A DNA stretch of 64,000 nucleotides from Candidatus Gastranaerophilales bacterium (GCA_944324485.1 CALUWM010000002.1:55785-119784); one strand, 5' to 3'. Numbered from the stretch's first letter, positions 53,347 to 62,917 are shown. The notes: generated by a model from the sequence alone, not told the origin. Numbers and translations are program-made.

Positions 53347-56300
53347 TATTATCCCCCTCAATTTTATTATGCCATTTTTTCTTTGTATCTTCTCGTAATT
53401 TTTGAATTATTACATAAAAAGCCGGAACAAGTATTGTACCTATAATAGCAGCTGCTGTCATACCTCCAAAAACCGTAACACCTAGTGATTTTCTTGACAT
53501 CGAACCGGGACCTACTGCAAATACAAGTGGTAATATACCGAAAATAAATGCAAGTACAGTCATCATAACGGCTCTAAATCTTGTTATGGCAGCTTTTTCT
53601 GCTGCTTCAATTATCGAAAGTCCGTTTTCACGTTCAGTTTTTGCAAATTCTATAATTAAAATAGCTTGTTTTGCTGCTAAACCGATTAACATAATAAGTC
53701 CGATTTGAGCATATAAATCCAATGATTGTCCCCATAGATATTGGAATAAAATTGCTCCTAACATTGCAATGGGCGCAATTAACATAACACCGATAGGCAA
53801 CATCCAACTTTCATAAAGCGCCACAAGGAATAAATACACAAAGATTAGAGACATTGCAAGGACAGCAGTTGTTTGACCTGCTGATTCAATTTCTTGCAAA
53901 GATGTTCCTGACCAAGCAAAGCCTATGTCATTAGGTAAGTTTTCTCTTGAAATTCTCTCCATTTCAGCTATGGCATCACCTGAAGATTGACCTTTAGCAG
54001 GATTTCCTTGGATTTGGATTGATTTATACATATCAAATCTTGTTATATTATATGGTCCTGTTGTGGGTTCAACTTTGATAATTGAAGATAGTGGTGCTGA
54101 AGCACCTGATGCTGTTTTAACATAAACTTTATCAATTGAATCTATTGTTGCACGATAAGGTTCTTCAGCCTGCATCATAACCCTGAATACACGTCCGTAT
54201 AAGTTAAAGTCATTGACGTAATATGTACCAAATTGGCTTGATAATGCCGTATAAACATCGTTTATATCTATACCTTGAGATAAGATTTTTTCATAATCAA
54301 TATTAATTATTAATTGTGGAGTTTGTGAGTTATATTGTGTGAAAACACTTGTTAATTTTGGACTTTGATTTGCTTTTTGGATAATTTTCTTCGCTTCCTC
54401 GTGGAGTTCTTGAGGAGTTCTGTTTCCTTTATCTAAAAGCTGGTATTCAAATCCGCCAAACATACTTAAACCGGTTATTGGAGGCGGAACAAAAGAAAAA
54501 ATGCTTACGTTTGGATATTTTTTAGCTAAAGCGTTTGCATTTGCTAAAATGTCGTCCAGTGTTTTATGAGATTTAGCTTTTTGTTCTTTTGACATAAACA
54601 GATATTTAATAAAGTTAGGTTTTAATCTTGTATGCCAATCATCTAAGTGAGCAATCATAATAGATGTGTTTTGACCGTTAAATCCGTTCATTGTTAAAAC
54701 AGAATGAACCCCTGGAGTATTTAACAAGTCATCAGTAAACTTCGTTGCGATTTCATCAGTTTTAGCTAATGACGCACCATCTTTTAATTGGACATTGGTA
54801 AAAATTGCTCCTGAGTCTTCTGTTGGAAGAAAACCCGAAGGAATTAATTTAAACATTCCTATTAATGCAACAACAAGTATTACATATGTTATAAGAGTTC
54901 TTTTAGGTACTTCAATAAAATATTTTGAACCTTCCATATAGCTGTTTTTTGTTCTTTCAAAAGCTCTGTCAAATTTTTTAAGTGAAACATCCCAGCCATA
55001 AGCTAAAAATTCGCCCCAAGCTTTCAGTTTGTCTATACCTTTAAGTTCGGTCTTATCTTTCCAATAATCTTTGTATAATTCTTTGTATTTTTCGTAAAAA
55101 CTTCTTTGTGGCATATCTTCTTTGCTTCTTAAAAAGATTGCACAAAGCGCAGGCGCAAGTGTTAGAGCCATAACGGTTGAAATACCAACTGATACTGCAA
55201 TAGTTACAGCAAATTGCTGATACATTTTACCTGTAATTCCGGGTATAAAAGCAACAGGTACAAATACCGCCATTAGCACTAAAGATGTTGCAATGACAGC
55301 TCCTGATACTTCTTCCATAGATATTATTGCTGCTTCTTTTGGCTTTAAACCTCTTTCTATATGTCGTTGTACGTTTTCAACGACAACAATAGCATCATCT
55401 ACAACCGTTCCAACAGCCAAAACAAGACCAAATAATGTTAGAGTATTTATTGAAAATCCGAACATTGCAAATGCCGCAAACGTGCCTATTAAGGATACGG
55501 GTATTGCACAAAAAGGAACAATGCTTGCTCTCCAATCGCCAAGAAACAGGTATACTGTCGCAACAACAATTAAAATAGCCAGAATAATTGCTTCAATAAC
55601 TTCATGTAAGGAATCTTTAACCGAGTCTGTTGCGTTATAGAAAGTGGAATATCTTATGCCATCAGGGAAATTTTTTGATAATTCTTCCATTTTTTTGTTG
55701 CATTTTTCTGCTACATCTATGGCATTTGCGTATGAAAGTTGCGTAACAGACATTACTGCAACTGATTTATTATCTACTTTACCGTCTGTTGTGTAATTTT
55801 CTCCAGCAAGTTCTACTCTTGCAATGTCGGATAGGCGAATTGCTTGTCCTCCAACATTTGAACGTATAATTATGTTTTCAAATTCTTCTTTTGTTTTTAA
55901 TCTTCCGGGAGTTTTTAAGGTAATGGCCATATCCGTTTTTTTAACTAAAGGTTCATTACCTAAAGAACCAGCTGAAACTTGAGCATTCTGGGCATTTATG
56001 GCGGCTGATACTTCAGCAGGTGATACATTTAATGCTGCCATTTTTTCACTGTCCAGCCAGATTCTCATTGAATAATCTTTTCCGCCGAAAACCTGTACTT
56101 CTGCAACTCCATATATACGAGCAAGTTCATCTTTCAAATATATTGAGGCATAGTTTGATAAAGTTACCAAATCAACTGAATTATCAGGAGAGTATATTCC
56201 ATAATATAAAAGTCCGCCACCGCTTGTGTTTTGTTTAACGGTAAGGCCATATCTTGATACATCCGAAGGAAGCCTTGATGTTACAAGTGAAATTTTATTT

Positions 56301-56626
56301 TGAACGTTGACAACGTTCATATCAGGATCAGAACCTACTTCAAAATATATTTTTAATCTATATTGTCCGTCTTTTGAGTCAGACGACATATATAGCATTC
56401 TTTCAACACCATTTACAGCTGATTCGATTGGTGCTGCTACGGTTGATTCTATAACATCGGAACTTGCACCTGTATAGGTTGCAGTTACCATAACTTGTGG
56501 AGGTGTTATAGTCGGATATTCTTCAAGGGGTAACACTTTCATTGCAATAAAGCCAATAAGCATTATTACGATAGATATTACAAATGCAAATCTTGGTCTT
56601 TCTATAAAAAATTTTGATGAAAACAT
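53330..56626 (-). CDS. RND multidrug efflux pump, AcrB/HAE1 type
   Basis: Inner-membrane proton/drug antiporter of the efflux system. The 1098-residue chain starts with the typical '[46 protein letters not shown]', has twelve membrane segments and two large periplasmic loops, and shows the relay region '[26 protein letters not shown]' (two Asp). The extra length lies in a linker near residues 500-560 (Lys/Tyr/Trp-rich) between the halves. It is preceded by GGGGA and lies 10 bases after the MFP gene. Substrates cannot be read from sequence. Confidence 0.95.
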   Translation of the reverse strand: MFSSKFFIERPRFAFVISIVIMLIGFIAMKVLPLEEYPTITPPQVMVTATYTGASSDVIESTVAAPIESAVNGVERMLYMSSDSKDGQYRLKIYFEVGSDPDMNVVNVQNKISLVTSRLPSDVSRYGLTVKQNTSGGGLLYYGIYSPDNSVDLVTLSNYASIYLKDELARIYGVAEVQVFGGKDYSMRIWLDSEKMAALNVSPAEVSAAINAQNAQVSAGSLGNEPLVKKTDMAITLKTPGRLKTKEEFENIIIRSNVGGQAIRLSDIARVELAGENYTTDGKVDNKSVAVMSVTQLSYANAIDVAEKCNKKMEELSKNFPDGIRYSTFYNATDSVKDSLHEVIEAIILAILIVVATVYLFLGDWRASIVPFCAIPVSLIGTFAAFAMFGFSINTLTLFGLVLAVGTVVDDAIVVVENVQRHIERGLKPKEAAIISMEEVSGAVIATSLVLMAVFVPVAFIPGITGKMYQQFAVTIAVSVGISTVMALTLAPALCAIFLRSKEDMPQRSFYEKYKELYKDYWKDKTELKGIDKLKAWGEFLAYGWDVSLKKFDRAFERTKNSYMEGSKYFIEVPKRTLITYVILVVALIGMFKLIPSGFLPTEDSGAIFTNVQLKDGASLAKTDEIATKFTDDLLNTPGVHSVLTMNGFNGQNTSIMIAHLDDWHTRLKPNFIKYLFMSKEQKAKSHKTLDDILANANALAKKYPNVSIFSFVPPPITGLSMFGGFEYQLLDKGNRTPQELHEEAKKIIQKANQSPKLTSVFTQYNSQTPQLIINIDYEKILSQGIDINDVYTALSSQFGTYYVNDFNLYGRVFRVMMQAEEPYRATIDSIDKVYVKTASGASAPLSSIIKVEPTTGPYNITRFDMYKSIQIQGNPAKGQSSGDAIAEMERISRENLPNDIGFAWSGTSLQEIESAGQTTAVLAMSLIFVYLFLVALYESWMLPIGVMLIAPIAMLGAILFQYLWGQSLDLYAQIGLIMLIGLAAKQAILIIEFAKTERENGLSIIEAAEKAAITRFRAVMMTVLAFIFGILPLVFAVGPGSMSRKSLGVTVFGGMTAAAIIGTILVPAFYVIIQKLREDTKKKWHNKIEGDNNEQKN

Positions 56627-56636
56627 TTATTCCCCT

Positions 56637-57794
56637 TTATTTTGTTGTTTTTTCAGCACTTCCTTTATTTTGTTCAACTTTAACAGACATTTTAGGTACC
56701 AGTTTGGTTAAATTTGTTGTGATAAATTTATCGCCTTTCTTTAAACCTTCTTTTATAATCCAGTAATTTTCGTATTGACCTGCGTCTTTAAAATATTTTG
56801 TTTGAACATTGTTTTTTTCATCTGCAATATATACATAACGGCCTTTTGAATCTTGAAGCACAACTTCTTGAGGAACAACAAGAACGTTGTTTTTTTGGTT
56901 TGAATATACTTTAACTTTTACAAAGTCTCCCGGAATAAGGACATGGTCATTATTTTCAAAAGTTGCTCTAAAATCCATAGTTCCTGTGGAGGTAGAAATT
57001 TGGTTATCCCAAAAATCTTGGATACCTTTTATGGGGTATACATTACCGTTGGGCAATATTACATCAACTTTTATAGGCTTTTCACCTTTTTTTGGAATGA
57101 AATTTAAATTTCTTAATTCGCTGAATTGTTTGGAATCAACACTGTATTTAACATAAATCGGATTAGTTTTAATTACTGTTGCTAAGGTGCCTGATGAAAT
57201 TGTTACATAATTTCCTTCTTGTATTTGAAGGGAGCCGATTTTACCATCCACAGGAGACTTTATTGAAGTATAGCTATAATTTCTTTTAGCTTCTGCCAGT
57301 TGGGCATTTGCTGATTTAACAGCTGCGCTTGCAGCGTCTTTATCGGCTTTTAAGCCATCATAGGTAGATTTTGAAATAAAATCTTTTTTAACTAGCTCTG
57401 CACCTCTGTCATAGTCTCTTGTTGCTTTGTAGAGAACTGCTTTAGCATTTTCAAGATCAGCTTTTGCTTTATTTAAGTTGTTTAAATATTGTGCAGGCTC
57501 TATTGTGAATAATAATTGACCTTTTTTTACAAAATCCCCTTCTTTGAAATGTTTTTTTTGAAGGTAGCCGTCTATTCTTGCTACCAAATCAACTTTATCC
57601 ATTGATTGGACTCTGCCTGGAATTTCGATTGATTTGTATATTTCTTTTTCTTCAACTTCTCCTAATTCAACAGTTGGTGTTGAGCTTAATGCGAGAGCTT
57701 TTGCTCTTTGTATTTCACCTACTTTTGTTATGCTGAAACGAATTCCTATAAGCACAAGAATAACTGCTGATGTGATAATTAATATTTTTTTCAT
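56637..57794 (-). CDS. RND efflux periplasmic adaptor (AcrA/MFP type)
   Basis: Links the RND pump to the outer-membrane channel. The 385-residue protein has an N-terminal membrane anchor or signal (about 1-20), the lipoyl-like half motif 'GYLQKKHFKEGDFVKKGQLLFTIEPAQY' (about 73-100), a helical hairpin, the second half 'YSYTSIKSPVDGKIGSLQIQEGNYV' and a C-terminal beta domain. There is no lipobox Cys, so it is probably a transmembrane-anchored adaptor. GGGGAG lies upstream (11-base spacing). It is the first gene of the operon; inverted repeats upstream (57815-57848, 57925-57958) may be operators. Confidence 0.93.
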   Translation of the reverse strand: MKKILIITSAVILVLIGIRFSITKVGEIQRAKALALSSTPTVELGEVEEKEIYKSIEIPGRVQSMDKVDLVARIDGYLQKKHFKEGDFVKKGQLLFTIEPAQYLNNLNKAKADLENAKAVLYKATRDYDRGAELVKKDFISKSTYDGLKADKDAASAAVKSANAQLAEAKRNYSYTSIKSPVDGKIGSLQIQEGNYVTISSGTLATVIKTNPIYVKYSVDSKQFSELRNLNFIPKKGEKPIKVDVILPNGNVYPIKGIQDFWDNQISTSTGTMDFRATFENNDHVLIPGDFVKVKVYSNQKNNVLVVPQEVVLQDSKGRYVYIADEKNNVQTKYFKDAGQYENYWIIKEGLKKGDKFITTNLTKLVPKMSVKVEQNKGSAEKTTK

Positions 57795-57814
57795 TTATTA
57801 TTAGTCTCCCCTAT

Positions 57815-57848
57815 GCTCAACTATTCTATCATAAATCAAATGTTGAGC
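57815..57848. promoter_or_regulatory. Interrupted inverted repeat upstream of the efflux operon
   Basis: GCTCAAC (57815-57821) and GTTGAGC (57842-57848), 7-bp perfect arms with 20 bases between them. It lies 21 bases upstream of the adaptor start, where the promoter must be, so it could be the operator of a repressor. Confidence 0.45.
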
Positions 57849-57924
57849 GAGATAAGAATCATCTATTTAATGTAGAGAGAGTTACAATTTTAGAATAATA
57901 TCATTTATTTTTTTTACTTCACCG

Positions 57925-57958
57925 ATTGGATAGAAAGAAAATTATACTATTATCCAAT
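57925..57958. promoter_or_regulatory. Second interrupted inverted repeat in the same gap
   Basis: ATTGGATA (57925-57932) and TATCCAAT (57951-57958), 8-bp perfect arms with 18 bases between them, about 130 bases from the efflux operon and 66 from the 58025 ORF. A possible regulator site; no matching regulator gene is adjacent. Confidence 0.4.
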
Positions 57959-58024
57959 TTAAAAAAAACAAAAATTGAGATAATAAAAATATCCTTTTTA
58001 TATAAAGAAAGGAGGTATTATTAA

Positions 58025-58183
58025 ATGTTTCAAAAATATGTAAATATTCTTATAAAAAAAGTTAATAAATATGATAAAAAAGCAACTAATCCATTTTTAA
58101 ATAAAGATTTTGAATATAATCCTTTTAAGTCTATATACGAACAAACCTACATTTGGGTTGAAAAAAAATCCGATGACGGTTAA
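58025..58183 (+). CDS. 52-residue small protein
   Basis: Read by hand from the plus strand: ATG at 58025, TAA at 58181-58183. The product is 52 residues, basic at the start ('FQKYVNILIKKVNKYDKKA') with an aromatic, acidic end ('SIYEQTYIWVEKKSDDG'). I do not recognise it. The support is an AAAGGAGG Shine-Dalgarno 9 bases upstream and a plausible promoter (TTGAGA 57975-57980, 18-base spacer, TATATA 57999-58004). Its stop interlocks with the stop of the converging 58536 gene inside TTAA (58180-58183), as in two other convergent pairs here. Confidence 0.65.
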   Translation: MFQKYVNILIKKVNKYDKKATNPFLNKDFEYNPFKSIYEQTYIWVEKKSDDG

Positions 58184-58536
58184 TTATCATTCCTTTTTGG
58201 ACCATATTTTCGTTTTTTACTGTATTTCGAGCTTCCTACACCTTCGATTGTTTGTTTTTCTGACTCCTGTCCGAAATTGTTTAAATTAAAATTTTCAATT
58301 TCGGGCAGTTTTCCTTTGTTTGAGAATATTTCATTGAGTTGTCTTTTTGTTTCTTGAAATATATATTCTTCTTGATTTTTGTCAACATTAAATTGCTTAA
58401 TGGCTTCTTTTATTTCTTCGTCTGTTGGCATAGTTGCAGAATTTAGAATGTCTTGAAAGTTTGTTTGTTGGGTTTGTGCAAAATTTATACTGCAAAATGA
58501 CATAAAAATTAAAAATGTATAAAATATTTTTTTCAT
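58180..58536 (-). CDS. Small secreted hypothetical protein
   Basis: A 118-residue protein with a signal peptide (about 1-20, 'FCSINFA') and a polar mature part: a helical segment ('TDEEIKEAIKQFNVDKNQEEYIFQETKRQLNEIF', about 38-71), then an Asn-rich linker and a basic C-terminus (KYSKKRKYGPKRN). I do not recognise it. AAAGG lies 8 bases before the ATG. It is divergent from the glcD-like gene and converges on the 52-residue ORF. Confidence 0.65.
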   Translation of the reverse strand: MKKIFYTFLIFMSFCSINFAQTQQTNFQDILNSATMPTDEEIKEAIKQFNVDKNQEEYIFQETKRQLNEIFSNKGKLPEIENFNLNNFGQESEKQTIEGVGSSKYSKKRKYGPKRNDN

Positions 58537-58570
58537 TATAAAACCTTTAAATCTTTATATATTTTTATAA

Positions 58571-58576
58571 TAAAAT
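58571..58576 (+). promoter_or_regulatory. -10 box 6 nt before the glcD-like start
   Basis: TAAAAT, six bases (AGTTTT), then ATG; an overlapping TATAAT at 58566-58571 is 11 bases from the start. No ribosome-binding site. Confidence 0.5.
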
Positions 58577-58582
58577 AGTTTT

Positions 58583-59953
58583 ATGACTTTTGTAAATGAA
58601 TTAAAGAAAATATGTAAAGATAATCTTCTTACAAAAAAAGAAGATTTATATGTATATGCCCATGATACTTCTCAAAGTCCTGAGAAGATTATTGTGCCTC
58701 TTGCAGTTGTATTTCCAAGAAATACAAAAGAAGTAAGTGAAATAATAAAAGTTTTGTATAAATATAATATTCCGTATATTCCAAGAGCCCAAGGTACAAA
58801 TCATTGCGGGGCAACTCGTTTGGTAAAAGATTCAGTTGTAATTCATTTTTCAAAAATGGACAAAATCATTAAAATTGATAAAAAAAATTTAATAGCAAAA
58901 GTTCAACCAAATGTGGTTATAGGTGATTTAAATAAAGAACTCGATAAGCAAAATCTTTTTTTCCCGCCCGATCCTTCCAATCTGGCAGTTTCTACTGTTG
59001 GTGGCGCAGTTTCTCTTTGTGCCGGCGGTCCAAGAACATTTAAATATGGTAATACAAAAGATTATGTTATAAATTTAGAAGTTGTTTTAGATGACGGCAC
59101 TATTATTAATACAGCAAAAGATGTTGCAAAGAATGTAACCGGATATAATATTACAAGTTTGTTTGTTGGTTCAGAAGGAACTTTAGGCATAATAACCGGA
59201 CTTACCCTAAAGTTAATCCCCAAGCCAGAAGAAAGACTTTTAACATTAGCTTATTTTGATTCTCTTGAAGATGCTGCAAGATGTGTTAATAATATTATAG
59301 ATTTTGGTTTTATTCCTTCTGCATTAGATTTGCTTGATAATAATACAATTAAAACTATTGAAAAATTTAATCCATGTGGGCTTTTAGTTGATAAAAAAGC
59401 TGCTCTTTTAATTGAACTTGATGGTTTTAGAAAATGTGTTGAATATGAGCTTGAAATTTTGAAAAATATTTTACAAAAATCAAATGCGCTTAATATTGTA
59501 CAAGCAAAAAATCAAGAAGAAAATGAAGAAATTTGGAAAGCAAGAAGAAGTGCTTATTCTGCTGTTACACAACTAAAACCTAATGTTGTAACAGAAGATA
59601 TTGTTGTTCCGAGAGATAGAATTGTTGAGTGCGTCAAAAAAATTAATGAAATATCAAAAAAATATAATATTATAGTGTGTATAATGGGGCATGCAGGAGA
59701 TGGCAATATACATCCGAATTTTGCGCTTGATTTATCTAACCAAGTTGAAAAAGAAAATTTTGAAAAATTGAAAGATGAACTTTTTAATTATGCAATATCA
59801 GTTGGTGGAACTCTTTCCGGTGAGCATGGAATAGGATTGCATAAGAAAAAATATTTAAAAGATGCACTTGATTGCGGTGCTTTTTTAGTTATGAAAAAAA
59901 TAAAAAATTTGTTTGATAGTAAAAATATAATAAATCCTGATAAGATGTTTTAA
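58583..59953 (+). CDS. FAD-linked oxidase, glycolate oxidase subunit GlcD / D-lactate dehydrogenase type
   Basis: A 456-residue FAD enzyme oxidising a 2-hydroxy acid such as glycolate or D-lactate. The PCMH FAD domain shows 'IPRAQGTNHCGATRLV' (about 71-86), 'PPDPSNLAVSTVGGAVSLCAGGPRTFKYGNTKDYV' and 'FVGSEGTLGIIT'. The C-terminal cap shows 'GHAGDGNIHPNF' and 'GTLSGEHGIGLHKKKYL'. No GlcE or Fe-S GlcF partner is adjacent, so the electron acceptor is unclear; an Etf-type partner elsewhere is possible. The mRNA is probably leaderless. The MATE gene starts 2 bases after its stop. Confidence 0.9.
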   Translation: MTFVNELKKICKDNLLTKKEDLYVYAHDTSQSPEKIIVPLAVVFPRNTKEVSEIIKVLYKYNIPYIPRAQGTNHCGATRLVKDSVVIHFSKMDKIIKIDKKNLIAKVQPNVVIGDLNKELDKQNLFFPPDPSNLAVSTVGGAVSLCAGGPRTFKYGNTKDYVINLEVVLDDGTIINTAKDVAKNVTGYNITSLFVGSEGTLGIITGLTLKLIPKPEERLLTLAYFDSLEDAARCVNNIIDFGFIPSALDLLDNNTIKTIEKFNPCGLLVDKKAALLIELDGFRKCVEYELEILKNILQKSNALNIVQAKNQEENEEIWKARRSAYSAVTQLKPNVVTEDIVVPRDRIVECVKKINEISKKYNIIVCIMGHAGDGNIHPNFALDLSNQVEKENFEKLKDELFNYAISVGGTLSGEHGIGLHKKKYLKDALDCGAFLVMKKIKNLFDSKNIINPDKMF

Positions 59954-59955
59954 TT

Positions 59956-61278
59956 ATGACGAAATTTAGTGATTATAAAGAAATAATATCTAATTTGATT
60001 AAACTTTCTTTGCCGATTTTGGGCGGGAATATTTCTCAAGTTCTGGTAAATTTGGCTGATACGATTATTGCAGGCAGATATTCGACACTTGCCCTTGGCG
60101 CAGTATCTGTTGCAAGTGCAATAATAATGACGGCTATAATTGGTGCAATTGGTTTGATTATGAGTATCAGTCCTGTCATCTCTAATTTTAGAGGTGCAAA
60201 TATAAGAAGCAAAAAGTATTTTAAACTCACGCTTTTGTTTTCTATTATTGTTTCTATTCCTTTTTTTATTTTAATAGAATTTTTGATTTTAAAATTGCCG
60301 TCATTAGGACTTTCGCCTGAGTTATTTGAACCTGTTAAGGTTTATCTTGAAATATGTTCTTGGACAGTTTTTCCAAGCGCTTTGTTTATAGCTTTAAAAG
60401 AATTTTTACAGGCGTATGAAAAAGTTGTTTTTGCTAATTCCTTAATGCTTTTTATGGTTATATTAAATGTTATTTTAAATATTGTTTTAGCTTTTGGCTT
60501 TGATTTTAATGGAATACAAATTCCTGAAATGGGAGTCAGGGGACTTGCTTTGGCAACTTTGATTTCAAAAACCTTAGTTGCTCTTTTAATGATTTTATAT
60601 TGTTTACCATTATTTAAAACTCCTTTTGAAAAATCGAAAAAATATGTGAAAGATTTATTCAAAACAGGTTTTCCGATTTCACTTGCAATGTTTTTTGAAT
60701 TTTTAGGATTTAATTTAACAGCAGTTTTAATCGGTAAATTTTCAGCTTTATTTGCGGGGGTTCACAATATTATACTTTGTATTGCAAATTGTACGTTTAT
60801 GATTGCTTTGTCAATTTCTTCTGCAGCAAGTATTCGAGTAGGATATTTCAATGGCAAAAAAGATAAATTTAATATTAAAAGATATGCTTTTGCAAGTATA
60901 TTAATGATTATAGGTGTTTGTGTTGTTACATTTTGTTTGCTTGAGATATTTAAAGAACAAATTATATTTATGTTTTCGAAAGACCCTGAAGTTTTATATT
61001 GGTGCAAGAAAATTCTTAAAATTGCATTGTGTTTCTTGTTTTTTGATGGATTACAATGTGCTTGCGTTGGTGTTTTAAAAGGCCTTAAGGATACAAAAAT
61101 TATAATGTTTACAATGTTATTTGCTTATTTAATAATTGCAATTCCTTTTGGTTCATATTTTGCATTTTATCATGGGTATGTACTTGAGGGATATTGGACA
61201 GGTCTTGCTTTGGCGCTATTTTTTGCAGCAATAGTTACGAGTTTAAGATTAATTTACGATGTTAGAAAAATGAAATAA
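59956..61278 (+). CDS. MATE-family efflux transporter
   Basis: A 440-residue inner-membrane protein with twelve membrane segments and the MATE signature at the start ('LIKLSLPILGGNISQVLVNLADTIIAGRYSTLALGAVSVASAI', about 16-58), repeated in weaker form in the second half. It exports cationic compounds using a Na+ or H+ gradient. It starts 2 bases after the glcD-like stop with no own ribosome site, so it is translated by coupling. A strong terminator overlaps its stop codon. Confidence 0.93.
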   Translation: MTKFSDYKEIISNLIKLSLPILGGNISQVLVNLADTIIAGRYSTLALGAVSVASAIIMTAIIGAIGLIMSISPVISNFRGANIRSKKYFKLTLLFSIIVSIPFFILIEFLILKLPSLGLSPELFEPVKVYLEICSWTVFPSALFIALKEFLQAYEKVVFANSLMLFMVILNVILNIVLAFGFDFNGIQIPEMGVRGLALATLISKTLVALLMILYCLPLFKTPFEKSKKYVKDLFKTGFPISLAMFFEFLGFNLTAVLIGKFSALFAGVHNIILCIANCTFMIALSISSAASIRVGYFNGKKDKFNIKRYAFASILMIIGVCVVTFCLLEIFKEQIIFMFSKDPEVLYWCKKILKIALCFLFFDGLQCACVGVLKGLKDTKIIMFTMLFAYLIIAIPFGSYFAFYHGYVLEGYWTGLALALFFAAIVTSLRLIYDVRKMK

Positions 61279-61302
61279 GCCGAAAAATTTTTCGGCTTAT
61301 TT
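61273..61302. terminator. Bidirectional terminator, 15-bp perfect arms
   Basis: Arms AAATAAGCCGAAAAA / TTTTTCGGCTTATTT meet with no loop base, so the practical loop is the central A/T run. It overlaps the MATE stop codon and lies before the end of the converging kor operon. Confidence 0.85.
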
Positions 61303-61320
61303 CGTATAGATTATATTTTA

Positions 61321-61578
61321 TTATTTTTTAACTACTTTTATTGCACTGTCAGGACAAACCATTGCACATGTTCCGCAGCCTATACATAATGACGGATCAG
61401 GTTCAACACAAGGTGTTTGGTATAGTCCAACTTCTTTAGACCATTTCAAACATTGTTTTGGACATTTTACCATACATAATCCGCAACCTTTACATAACTC
61501 GGAAAACATGTACCAATCTGCTTTTCCGTTTGCTACGTTTTCGACTTTGAATCCTTTATATTGTTTTTCTGTTGTCAT
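61321..61578 (-). CDS. korD: 2-oxoacid:ferredoxin oxidoreductase delta (ferredoxin) subunit
   Basis: An 85-residue electron-carrier subunit with two [4Fe-4S] motifs: 'CKGCGLCMVKCPKQC' (about 34-48) and 'CIGCGTCAMVCP' (about 65-76). It passes electrons from the thiamine-pyrophosphate centre to external ferredoxin. Its ATG follows the gamma-subunit stop with no gap, so translation is coupled. It is the last gene of the four-gene operon and ends before the bidirectional terminator. Confidence 0.93.
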   Translation of the reverse strand: MTTEKQYKGFKVENVANGKADWYMFSELCKGCGLCMVKCPKQCLKWSKEVGLYQTPCVEPDPSLCIGCGTCAMVCPDSAIKVVKK

Positions 61579-62139
61579 TTAAACACCAACCTTATCTATC
61601 ATTTTCATACCCATTTCAAGAGCCTTGTAGTTAAGTTCTCTAAGTTCGGGTTTTGCATCGAATTTTTTACCAAGGGCAATTTCCATTGCATTTTTAATGT
61701 CATCAAGTTTTAAAACATTTGTAGCTTTTAATAAAACCCCTAAAATCATGATATTAAATACACGAGCTGATAATTGTTCGTTTGCAATTTTATTTGCTTC
61801 AACTGAAATTACTTCTTTGCATTTTACACAAGGTTTTGTTGTGCAGACAGAAGAATCATATACTACTACGGAGTCTTCTGATGTGTATGTTTCGCATCTT
61901 GCAATTGCTCTATCGGATAGTGCAATTATTATATCTCCTTTTGCAAAACGTGGTTCGCCGATTTTTTCATCAGCGATTTGACAAAAAGCAACCGAAACCC
62001 CGCCACGTTGTTCTACGCCGAAGTTTGGAATATAAAGAATTTCTTTGCCTGCTTCATATCCTGCTTCAACAAGAATTTTTGCAATTGATTGAACGCCTTG
62101 TCCGCCTTCACCTGCTAAAACTATTTTTGTTCTTGCCAT
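61579..62139 (-). CDS. korC: 2-oxoacid:ferredoxin oxidoreductase gamma subunit
   Basis: A 186-residue subunit with the family start 'IVLAGEGGQGVQSIAKILVEAGYEAGKE' (about 6-33) and 'PNFGVEQRGGVSVAFCQI', binding at the interface of the complex. A pair of Cys (CTTKPCVKC, about 97-105) is present in the middle, not common in all members. TTGGAG precedes the ATG, 4 bases downstream of the beta gene. Confidence 0.93.
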   Translation of the reverse strand: MARTKIVLAGEGGQGVQSIAKILVEAGYEAGKEILYIPNFGVEQRGGVSVAFCQIADEKIGEPRFAKGDIIIALSDRAIARCETYTSEDSVVVYDSSVCTTKPCVKCKEVISVEANKIANEQLSARVFNIMILGVLLKATNVLKLDDIKNAMEIALGKKFDAKPELRELNYKALEMGMKMIDKVGV

Positions 62140-62143
62140 ATTA

Positions 62144-62899
62144 TTACTCCAATCCTTCTCTTACAAGAAATTCTTTTACTTCAAAACATTCTTCCATGGT
62201 TTTTAGTCTACCCCAAGTGTCTATATTATTTGTTCTCCAGTTAAGAGGACAAACAGATAATACTTCGACAAATGAATAGCCGCCCATTGCTGTATTTTTA
62301 AGGGCTTTTTTCATTACGCTTGAGAGTTTTCTTAAGTTTGAAACTGAAGCTCTTGCAACATATGATTTGTTAGGATCAGCAATTGCAGCAACAAGTTCAG
62401 CAGCTTTTGCGGGTCTGCCTGTAACTTCAGGATCACGTCCGTATGGAGTTGTTTCTGTTTTTTGTCCAGGCATTGTTGTAGGGCTCATTTGACCGCCGGT
62501 CATACCATAATTTGTATTATTGGCAACAATAACTAAAATATTTTCGCTTCTTGTTGCGGCATTGACAAGGTGTTGAGCACCAATAGCTAAACCGCCGCCA
62601 TCACCCATATATGCAATTCCGACTGTTCCTGGGTTAGCCCTTGTAACACCATATATAACGGGAGTTGTTCTTCCGTGGTGTGTTTGTACTGTGTCAAGGT
62701 TCATATAGTTCCATGATAGCAAAGAACATCCTATATCGCAGCCAAAAACAGCTCTTTCATTTAATTCGAGTTCATCTATTGCTTTTGCTAAAGTTTTTAA
62801 AATCATGCCATGTCCGCATCCGGGGCAAAATTTGCTTGCTCCTGCTTCTGCATTTTGAGCTTTAGCTAAATCAGGTTTTACATCTAATGTTGTTATCAT
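62144..62899 (-). CDS. korB: 2-oxoacid:ferredoxin oxidoreductase beta (TPP) subunit
   Basis: A 251-residue thiamine-pyrophosphate subunit with 'KFCPGCGHGMILKTLAKAI' (about 23-41), 'FGCDIGCSLLSW', the Mg-TPP motif 'YMGDGGGLAIGAQHLVNA' and 'NNTNYGMTGGQMSPTTMPG'. These fit the 2-oxoglutarate/2-oxoisovalerate ferredoxin oxidoreductases. AGGGAA precedes the ATG, and it follows the alpha gene after 18 bases. The exact 2-oxoacid substrate cannot be read from sequence. Confidence 0.94.
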   Translation of the reverse strand: MITTLDVKPDLAKAQNAEAGASKFCPGCGHGMILKTLAKAIDELELNERAVFGCDIGCSLLSWNYMNLDTVQTHHGRTTPVIYGVTRANPGTVGIAYMGDGGGLAIGAQHLVNAATRSENILVIVANNTNYGMTGGQMSPTTMPGQKTETTPYGRDPEVTGRPAKAAELVAAIADPNKSYVARASVSNLRKLSSVMKKALKNTAMGGYSFVEVLSVCPLNWRTNNIDTWGRLKTMEECFEVKEFLVREGLE

Positions 62900-62917
62900 T
62901 TTATTCCCTCATCAATC

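Noticed and set aside
55293..55640. 115-residue plus-strand frame inside the RND pump gene
   Set aside because: Antisense shadow of a conserved AcrB coding region with no start signals.
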